Shown one piece after another: positions 5,901-9,321 of a stretch of DNA of 9,321 nt. Under the pieces are notes generated by a model. It was not told the origin of the DNA, did no database searches, and saw only the letters and a program-made list of their open reading frames with translations. Origin of the DNA: Prevotella sp. UBA2755. GTDB taxonomy: Bacteria > Bacteroidota > Bacteroidia > Bacteroidales > Bacteroidaceae. The stretch is taken from the NCBI GenBank assembly GCA_002353225.1, contig DEJF01000029.1:1-9321 (forward strand). The letters run 5' to 3'. The translations under genes were made by a program, and so were the position numbers. The stretch's first letter is position 1; every line of letters starts with the position of its first letter.

Positions 5901-7342
5901 GCATTTGTGATATGAATGATATTGTCGTTGCTACTTGTAAATACAACATCCTTGACACGCGCGTCGGCAGGGTTGATGGTTGCATTCAGTTTACCCGAAG
6001 TGTTTGTTTTCATAATCATACTCTCATTGTCAAGAGTAATAGATTGTACATGGCTGATGGCGATGTCTGCATTGAAGTGACCTGTGTATGCTGACCAGTT
6101 TGTTGCATTCTCGAATGTGCTCTGCATCTGAGTAAAGACGTGGATGGTTACACCATCAGCTTTGAATGGAGTCTCGCCAATCGCAATTTTACTGGGAATG
6201 TTGTTGATGTAGAAATTCGTGACATTTGTTCCGTTAAACGCATTTCCGCCAATAGAGGTAACTGACTCAGGAATGGTAACACTCTCTATGGTTGTTATGG
6301 TTGTTCCACAGTTATAGAATGCATATCCACCAATTGTAGTCAAACCTTCAGCGAGAGTGATTGATGACAGACTGGTGCAACTTTGGAAGGCATAAGCGCC
6401 GATGCTCGTCACGCCATCCTCGATAATGACGGTTTCAATCTCTGTCGCATAACTATCCCATGGCCGTTCGGAAGGATCGGGATAATCCGCCATAGCCCCT
6501 GTTCCGGTGATGGTGAGGGTGTAATTGGTGGATTCGCCGGTCAACACCCATACCACGTCTTTCTCATGATCAGTTGTGCCGCAATATCCACCAATTATTC
6601 CCGTGATTATCTCTGCATAGTCTTTCCAGTTTGTAGCATTCTGATAGTAGTTAACTCTGTCGCTGAACACGTAGATATTTGATAATTTGCCGCATCCATT
6701 AAAGGCATTAGAACCTAAAGTGCAAGACGGGGCATAAACAGTGACGGTAGCCAGGTCAGTGCAACCCTGAAAGGCATCATCACCGATGGTCGTCAAGCTG
6801 GCAGGGAAGCTGATTGAGGCCAGTTTGGTGCAGCCACTGAACATGCTTACCGTGTTGGTGACTTTAGACGTATCCCAGCCTATGATGTTGAGCGTAGTCA
6901 GGGACGTACAGCCATAAAACATACTTGACATGTCCGTGACTTCAGACGTGTTCCAGCCACTGAGGTCGAGCGTAGACAGAGACGAGCACCCCTGAAACAG
7001 CCTTGACATGTCTAATACATTTGCTGTATTGAGTTTATCTATGTTGGTAATAGTTTTCAGATTTGTGAATTCATAGAATAATTCACTAAGATTTTCTTGA
7101 TTAAAGTTCTGGCAAGAAGCGTCTACAGTGATGGTCTTTATGTTTTCCCTTCCATCCCATGGTGAATTATTACTTATCCACCAATCCGCACGCTCATCAT
7201 AATATGGTTTTCCCAAAATAATTTCGCCGTACTTCATCGTTGCCGACGTTCCACTAACCTCGAAGTAGAGATATTCATTTGCCCACGCGCCCGTCACTGC
7301 CGTCAGCAGGAGGGCAAAAGTTAAGAGTAATTTAATTCTCAT
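2996..7342 (-). CDS. Secreted BspA-like mosaic leucine-rich-repeat surface protein (1448 aa)
   Basis: ATG at 7342 begins a clear signal peptide (MRIKLLLTFALLLTAVTGAWA, cut near residue 21). Domains in order: DUF285-type repeats about 85-175 (LDLSGWNTSEVTDMSSMFYG pattern); LRR_5-type repeats 175-245; a 'GTGAMADYPDPSERPW' module 252-320 and more LRR to about 395; two bacterial Ig-like (Big_2) domains about 431-516 and 520-601; a second copy of the GTGAMADYPDPSERPW module 606-668; an LRR block 668-895; a beta-helix-like segment about 965-1150 with repeated GG.V.A and GGTITA turns; a C-terminal module 1180-1415; and the tail WYTLDGVRLSGKPTKKG...IVIK. BspA-type proteins bind host proteins or other bacteria; the ligand here is unknown. 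The tail may direct type IX secretion and anchoring (inference). A strong promoter match lies at 7388-7418, giving a leader of about 38 nt. A small peptide gene follows 57 nt after the stop. Confidence 0.93.
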   Translation of the reverse strand: MRIKLLLTFALLLTAVTGAWANEYLYFEVSGTSATMKYGEIILGKPYYDERADWWISNNSPWDGRENIKTITVDASCQNFNQENLSELFYEFTNLKTITNIDKLNTANVLDMSRLFQGCSSLSTLDLSGWNTSEVTDMSSMFYGCTSLTTLNIIGWDTSKVTNTVSMFSGCTKLASISFPASLTTIGDDAFQGCTDLATVTVYAPSCTLGSNAFNGCGKLSNIYVFSDRVNYYQNATNWKDYAEIITGIIGGYCGTTDHEKDVVWVLTGESTNYTLTITGTGAMADYPDPSERPWDSYATEIETVIIEDGVTSIGAYAFQSCTSLSSITLAEGLTTIGGYAFYNCGTTITTIESVTIPESVTSIGGNAFNGTNVTNFYINNIPSKIAIGETPFKADGVTIHVFTQMQSTFENATNWSAYTGHFNADIAISHVQSITLDNESMIMKTNTSGKLNATINPADARVKDVVFTSSNDNIIHITNAATGEFEAGSTEGNATITCTAMDGSGQYSSCTVTVWKSFTPAESVTLNMSSMSVNVGNTFRLTATINPFNATYKDVTWRSSDENVATVDNNGYVTAIVPGVATITAISHDGQARANCVVTVDASGSCGTGVTWTLTGTSPNYTLTISGTGAMADYPDPSERPWYSYATEIETVIIEDDVTSIGIYAFGGCSGLTEVTFATGSKLETIGEAAFSDCFNLTTVTIPASVTTIGNNAFESCTGLTTITIPASVTSIGNGVFAGCSNLATMTVEAGNTVYDSRNVCNAIIEKSTNTLIAGCKGTTIPTTVTSIGNAAFSSCSGLTSITIPASVKSIGDFAFDGCENLTSITIPASVTSIGNAAFQCCNGLTSITIPATVTSIGDYAFGECVNLATVTVFAPSCSLGEGAFNSCDNLTNIYVFSDLVDDYQAAWSTYAGIITAIPTVTTSYVDASGTLHENVEAVPLNNAMTTLPTGTYVVNNDVTYTSTVTLSGDVTLILADGKTMSVTTTDNHECINADGHSLHIYGQTQGTGTLSAQIQGNANYVIYIKDGTLGIHGGNVYATVGSTETSTAIYLIRHNAGDAFIIDRGTVTANGNTGYGIQGLGGNYCINGGQVIATGASKGISVSTLISSYLGVLILSGGTITASSFYTASEAAGGKYAGSIKVADGHIYYDEDENSYTAGTLTSEQITAIAGKTLRPVTGVTLTKEGDNVSATFDGTSTTTVSIPVDVNVTSVTYERTFTDGRPSTVMLPFSKAVDDIGGGTFYTFGGVKKENNKWVAKMNEVTGSLTKNTPYLFVPTGTSLTFTGGATLNTTGGGNCLASDTEGWEFHGTYSKKLWNEVETHDYGFAATSGTSADDKSVEAGQFVRLTTGASAKPMRCYLSYVGVPNQARALTRSAAATDEELPSSITVRLVGANGQTTAIGTIDTKTGEMTFDSEAWYTLDGVRLSGKPTKKGLYINNGKKIVIK
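4644..4741 (-). repeat. Internal duplication, VFSD module, copy 2
   Basis: This stretch closely matches 6660-6757 base for base (offset 2016), including the shared string cgctgaacacgtagatattt. It encodes the AxSCxLGxxAFNxCxxLxNI and YVFSD segment of the BspA-like protein (residues about 868-900). Confidence 0.8.
4764..5290 (-). repeat. 69-nt leucine-rich-repeat units in the BspA-like gene
   Basis: Units of 23 residues (LTSITIPASVTSIGNAAF plus five or so variable residues) recur at 69-nt spacing. For example, ctggcagggatggtaatgga occurs at 4851 and again at 4920. The array is interrupted around 5030-5100 by a non-repeat insert (GNTVYDSRNVCNAII...) and resumes at 5145-5290. The near-identity of some units suggests recent duplication or gene conversion. 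Confidence 0.85.
5381..5461 (-). repeat. Internal duplication, DYPDPSERPW module, copy 2
   Basis: The 81 bases here differ from 6425-6505 at only two positions that I can find. They encode the GTGAMADYPDPSERPWYSYA-TEIETVI segment. The looser similarity continues on both sides, covering roughly residues 606-668. Confidence 0.88.
6425..6505 (-). repeat. Internal duplication, DYPDPSERPW module, copy 1
   Basis: This is the partner of 5381-5461 in the same gene (offset 1044) and encodes the first copy, near residues 279-307. The two copies flank the stretch that holds the two Ig-like domains, so recombination between them would delete or duplicate that stretch in frame. Confidence 0.88.
6660..6757 (-). 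repeat. Internal duplication, VFSD module, copy 1
   Basis: This is the partner of 4644-4741. It encodes the first TVYAPSCTLGSNAFNGCGKL segment and the following YVFSD region, near residues 196-228. Confidence 0.8.
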
Positions 7343-7387
7343 ATTTTTATAAAATTCAACTTTTTAATAGTTTCCGTTTACTGGGTG

Positions 7388-7418
7388 CAAAGGTAGTGCA
7401 AACCGAGCAAAGAACAAA
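7388..7418 (-). promoter_or_regulatory. Bacteroidetes-type promoter of the BspA-like gene
   Basis: On the minus strand TTTG (7418-7415) is followed by exactly 19 nt and then TACCTTTG (7395-7388), a full match to the -33/-7 consensus TTTG-N19-TAnnTTTG read by the major Bacteroidetes sigma factor. The predicted transcript would start near 7381, leaving a leader of about 38 nt before the ATG at 7342. Confidence 0.75.
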
Positions 7419-7453
7419 ATAAATTCATTTATTTTTTCTTTCGAGGTGCCGCC

Positions 7454-7471
7454 TACCTTCGACCGAAGGTA
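7454..7471. repeat. Small perfect palindrome TACCTTCG-AC-CGAAGGTA
   Basis: Two 8-bp arms with a 2-nt centre. A related string, TACCTTCGACTGAAG, recurs at 7628-7642. The palindrome lies between two TACCTTTG boxes on the minus strand, so it could be an operator or part of a dispersed intergenic element. Confidence 0.55.
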
Positions 7472-7506
7472 CAAAGGTACGAAAATTTCGATTAAACGAG
7501 AACAAA
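7472..7506 (-). promoter_or_regulatory. Second promoter-like box, non-standard spacing
   Basis: Minus-strand TTTG (7506-7503) and TACCTTTG (7479-7472) are separated by 23 nt rather than 19-21. Upstream sequence (CTCGA, AT-rich, TTTTGTTCT) parallels the sequence before the better promoter at 7388-7418. This suggests a duplicated promoter region, probably with the nearer copy being the active one. Confidence 0.35.
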
Positions 7507-7589
7507 AGAAATTTATTTATTTTGTCGAGTGTGAGAAATTTATCTAATAAGTGAGAAGAAAACAAAATTTTATTTGGATTTTCTCGAAA

Positions 7590-7700
7590 GGCTACGGGTA
7601 GGCGAACGTAGTTCGGGAATGCGTGAGTACCTTCGACTGAAGTCAATCCCCCACGTCTCACGACGTAGGGGAATGTTGCAACTCGAAAAGCAAAGCAGCA
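7590..7700. repeat. Probable dispersed intergenic repeat with strong hairpin
   Basis: The stretch 7647-7672 folds into TCCCC-ACGTC / GACGT-GGGGA, 10 bp with one C/A mismatch and a TCAC loop. A smaller stem CGAAC-GTA-GTTCG lies at 7603-7615. The wording of this stretch looks to me like sequence that recurs between genes in Prevotella-type genomes. That is recognition from memory and no second copy is in the window. No T-run follows the hairpin, so it is not a simple terminator. Confidence 0.4.
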
Positions 7701-7716
7701 CCAAATTTTTAAACCA

Positions 7717-7935
7717 TTAATACAACATATTCCACCCTTTGGCGACGGAATAGCGGAGAGTGTCCCGATCGTCGGCACTTAGTCCGCACTCCACACTTGC
7801 CATGGCAAGGACGAGGTCACACCAGACGGTCTTCGTCTCTGTCTTCATCGGGGGTAGGGGAGTGTCTGCACCCAGTTGGGTGAGTCGGCACACGGTCTTG
7901 ATATAGGCTGCCACCAGAATTGCAGGGTATAGATC
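7717..7935 (-). pseudogene. Orphan small frame or 3' gene fragment, unrecognised
   Basis: The minus-strand frame is open from after a TAA at 7936-7938 to the TAA at 7717-7719. It has no ATG near the start; the first usual start is GTG at 7914 (65 residues). Yet the residues before that GTG (DLYPAIL) read naturally into VAAYIKTVCRLTQLGADTP. The rest (MKTETKTVWCDLVLAMASVE, then CGLSADDRDTLRYSVAKGW) has the composition of a real globular, mainly helical protein. I do not recognise the family. No ribosome binding site or promoter is visible, so a surviving C-terminal fragment of a longer gene is more likely than an intact small gene. Confidence 0.45.
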
Positions 7936-7941
7936 TTAAAT

Positions 7942-8006
7942 CCCTTCCCACTCAACAGAGGTGGTTGGGGGGCTTTATTTTTTTCTTTTGAATCCTTTGG
8001 GGATTC
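7942..8006 (+). terminator. Weak terminator-like structure plus second hairpin
   Basis: CCC-TTC-CCAC (7942-7951) can pair imperfectly with GTGG-TTG-GGG (7961-7970), followed by CTTTATTTTTTTCTTTT. A perfect GAATCC-TTTGG-GGATTC hairpin follows at 7990-8006. No plus-strand gene is visible upstream for it to end, so it may be left over from a lost gene or insulate the downstream promoter. Confidence 0.35.
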
Positions 8007-8017
8007 CTAAATTATTC

Positions 8018-8052
8018 GTATCTTTTAGTCTTCTGCGAAGCCTTGAAGATAC
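8018..8052. promoter_or_regulatory. Nested palindrome upstream of the second BspA-like gene
   Basis: GTATCTT (8018-8024) pairs with AAGATAC (8046-8052). Inside it CTTC (8030-8033) pairs with GAAG (8037-8040) around TGC, with matching 5-nt spacers on each side. The symmetry suits a regulator site or a DNA hairpin. It lies 40 nt before the promoter -33 box. Confidence 0.45.
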
Positions 8053-8061
8053 TCTCGCTCG

Positions 8062-8100
8062 AAATACAAAATAAAAAAGTTCCTCTTATCTTTTGTATTT
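8062..8100. promoter_or_regulatory. 10-bp inverted repeat overlapping the -33 box
   Basis: AAATACAAAA (8062-8071) and TTTTGTATTT (8091-8100) are perfect inverted copies 19 nt apart. The right arm contains the TTTG of the promoter, so a dimeric protein bound here would affect transcription of the gene at 8211. The sequence is AT-rich, so chance is possible. Confidence 0.45.
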
Positions 8101-8122
8101 TGCTCACATATTCGTATCTTTG
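8092..8122 (+). promoter_or_regulatory. Bacteroidetes-type promoter of the second BspA-like gene
   Basis: TTTG (8092-8095), 19 nt, then TATCTTTG (8115-8122): a full match to TTTG-N19-TAnnTTTG. The transcript would start near 8129, giving a leader of about 80 nt. Confidence 0.78.
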
Positions 8123-8128
8123 CAATGT

Positions 8129-8210
8129 CCTTACTGATGTTGATGCCGAAAGGCTGATACAGAAAGGGAGGGGCGCATATTTTGGATATGAAAACCTAAA
8201 AGATTATAAT
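8129..8210 (+). other. 5' leader of the second BspA-like gene
   Basis: The predicted leader contains GCC-GAAA-GGC (8145-8154), a three-pair stem with a GNRA tetraloop, flanked by TGAT on both sides so that tandem G-A pairs could lengthen it, closed by GT/AC. A four-codon frame (ATG AAA ACC TAA, 8187-8198) precedes the gene. I match it to no known riboswitch. Confidence 0.35.
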
Positions 8211-9321
8211 ATGAAGCACTTAAACATTTCCATGATTCTTATCATGCTCATGAGTATGGTTGGGATAGAGGCGTTTGCCCACGACTTTGAAGAAGGCAAC
8301 CTGTATTTCAATTTCTGGAGAGTGAAGGATGGTAAGTCCGAAGTGGAATTAACGATGAGGAATAATACTTGGAGCAATCATTATTGGGGCAGTATTGTTA
8401 TACCCGAGTCTGTTGAACATAATGGTGTTACTTATCCTGTGACCAAGATTGGGGATTTGGCCTTCGGCAATTGTCCTGGCTTAACGGACGTTACTATTCC
8501 TAACAGTATTGAGCAAATAGGAAGTAATGCTTTTCAAAATTGTTCAGAATTAGCATCCATTACCATACCAAGCAGTGTGACATCCATATCAGGTAATATT
8601 TTCATAGGATGCACAAATCTTTCCTCTATTATTGTAGATGAAGGAAATACGATATATGATTCCCGTGACAACTGCAATGCCATCATATATACGTATGGCA
8701 ATTCTTTATACTATGGATGCAAGGGCACTACTATTCCTGTTAGTGTGACGAGCATCAGCAGTGGAGCGTTCTCAGGTTGCAGTGGTCTGACCTCTATAGA
8801 GATTCCCAACAGCGTAACGAGCATCGGCAGTTCTGCGTTCTATGGTTGCAGTGGTCTGACATACGTCACCATTCCCAACAGTGTGACGAGCATCGGCAGT
8901 TCTGCGTTCGAAGATTGCAGTAGCCTAACCTCCATCGAAATTCCCAACAGCGTGACATCCATCGGCAGTAATGCGTTCAATGGAACTTCTTGGTATAATA
9001 ATTTGCCAGATGGTTTAATTTATGCAGGTAGTGTTGCCTATCGCTACAAAGGAACAATGCCGGATAATACAAATTTGGTTATAAATGACGGAGTAGTTTC
9101 TATTGGCGATAATGCTTTCTCTGGGTGTAGTGGTTTAGTTTCCGTTATTATTCCTAATAGTGTAACAAACATTGGCAGTTCTGCATTCAGAAGTTGCAGT
9201 GGGCTGACCTCCATTGAGATTCCCAACAGCGTTACAAACATCGGCAATTATGCGTTCGAAAACTGCTCCAATCTTTCTTCTGTTACTTTCCATTGCCCCG
9301 AGATTGGTTCTTGGTTTAGTG
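8211..9321 (+). CDS. Secreted BspA-like leucine-rich-repeat protein (3' end outside window)
   Basis: ATG at 8211; 370 residues are visible and the frame is open at the end of the window. A signal peptide MKHLNISMILIMLMSMVGIE leads to a likely cut after AFA (residue 23). A short beta-rich segment follows (NLYFNFWRVKDGKSEVELTM). From about residue 72 LRR_5-type BspA repeats run to the window edge (VTIPNSIEQIGSNAF pattern, 23 residues each). Two non-repeat inserts break the array: GNTIYDSRDNCNAII...GCKGTTIP, which closely resembles an insert in the minus-strand BspA-like protein, and WYNNLPDGLIYAG...YKG. Such proteins sit on the cell surface and mediate adhesion; the ligand is unknown. The promoter is at 8092-8122. 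Whether it has the WYTLDG tail or a following peptide gene cannot be seen. Its codons are more AT-rich than those of the first two large genes. Confidence 0.92.
   Translation, partial: MKHLNISMILIMLMSMVGIEAFAHDFEEGNLYFNFWRVKDGKSEVELTMRNNTWSNHYWGSIVIPESVEHNGVTYPVTKIGDLAFGNCPGLTDVTIPNSIEQIGSNAFQNCSELASITIPSSVTSISGNIFIGCTNLSSIIVDEGNTIYDSRDNCNAIIYTYGNSLYYGCKGTTIPVSVTSISSGAFSGCSGLTSIEIPNSVTSIGSSAFYGCSGLTYVTIPNSVTSIGSSAFEDCSSLTSIEIPNSVTSIGSNAFNGTSWYNNLPDGLIYAGSVAYRYKGTMPDNTNLVINDGVVSIGDNAFSGCSGLVSVIIPNSVTNIGSSAFRSCSGLTSIEIPNSVTNIGNYAFENCSNLSSVTFHCPEIGSWFS
8740..8980 (+). repeat. 69-nt leucine-rich-repeat tandem array
   Basis: The string agcatcggcagttctgcgtt or a close variant recurs at 8751, 8820, 8889 and 8958, exactly 69 nt apart. 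Each unit encodes one 23-residue repeat (IPNSVTSIGSSAF...CSGLTSIE). Unit identity is high, so copy number may vary between strains. Confidence 0.88.

Noticed and set aside
7425..7778. Minus-strand frame of 117 codons in the intergenic zone
   Set aside because: Its translation runs through hairpins, AT-rich promoter sequence and both promoter-like boxes, and overlaps the more protein-like frame at 7717-7935. It is better explained as non-coding repeat sequence.
7343..8210. Possible invertible promoter, insertion sequence or tRNA gene in the large intergenic zone
   Set aside because: No pair of inverted repeats flanks a promoter, no transposase or recombinase frame is visible, and no cloverleaf with the conserved tRNA T-arm was found by eye.

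Overview
The window looks like an accessory, surface-protein-rich stretch of a Bacteroidales genome, most likely Prevotella or a close relative. Four things point there. Both large genes with visible starts have the Bacteroidetes -33/-7 promoter (TTTG-N19-TAnnTTTG). Two large proteins are BspA-type leucine-rich-repeat (LRR) proteins. Two large proteins end in the short basic WYTLDG...KG.YINNGKKIV.K tail common in this group. The small MK..Y.KP.M.VV peptides and the membrane-anchored AraC regulator are also types I associate with Prevotella. Species cannot be fixed from the sequence alone.

Layout, left to right. (1) 1-1539 (+): the 3' part of a large cell-surface protein, with a 7-nt tandem repeat just before its C-terminal tail. 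(2) 1556-1735 (+): a 59-residue peptide 16 nt downstream, with a clear Shine-Dalgarno. (3) 1739-1954 (+): a remnant of the C-terminal part of a GH127/DUF1680 arabinofuranosidase-type gene. (4) 1960-2631 (+): a single-span membrane AraC-type regulator, ended by a hairpin terminator that can work in both directions. (5) On the minus strand, reading from 7342 down: a 1448-residue mosaic BspA-like protein (7342-2996), then a 41-residue peptide of the same family as item 2 (2938-2813), then a startless frame (2816-2688) that resembles the tail of a third such peptide. (6) 7343-8210: a large intergenic zone with the BspA promoter, hairpins and probable dispersed-repeat sequence, a small orphan frame (7935-7717, minus), nested palindromes, and the promoter of the next gene. 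(7) 8211-9321 (+): the first 370 residues of another secreted BspA-like LRR protein, running off the window.

How the parts may fit together: the window holds two copies of the same arrangement, a large secreted protein with the WYTLDG tail followed by a small peptide with a conserved N-terminal block and a quite different C-terminal part. The two copies converge on the AraC-type regulator. The layout is seen directly; any functional link between large protein, peptide and regulator is inference. The small peptides, with one fixed block and changing tails, are the best candidate here for an undescribed system.
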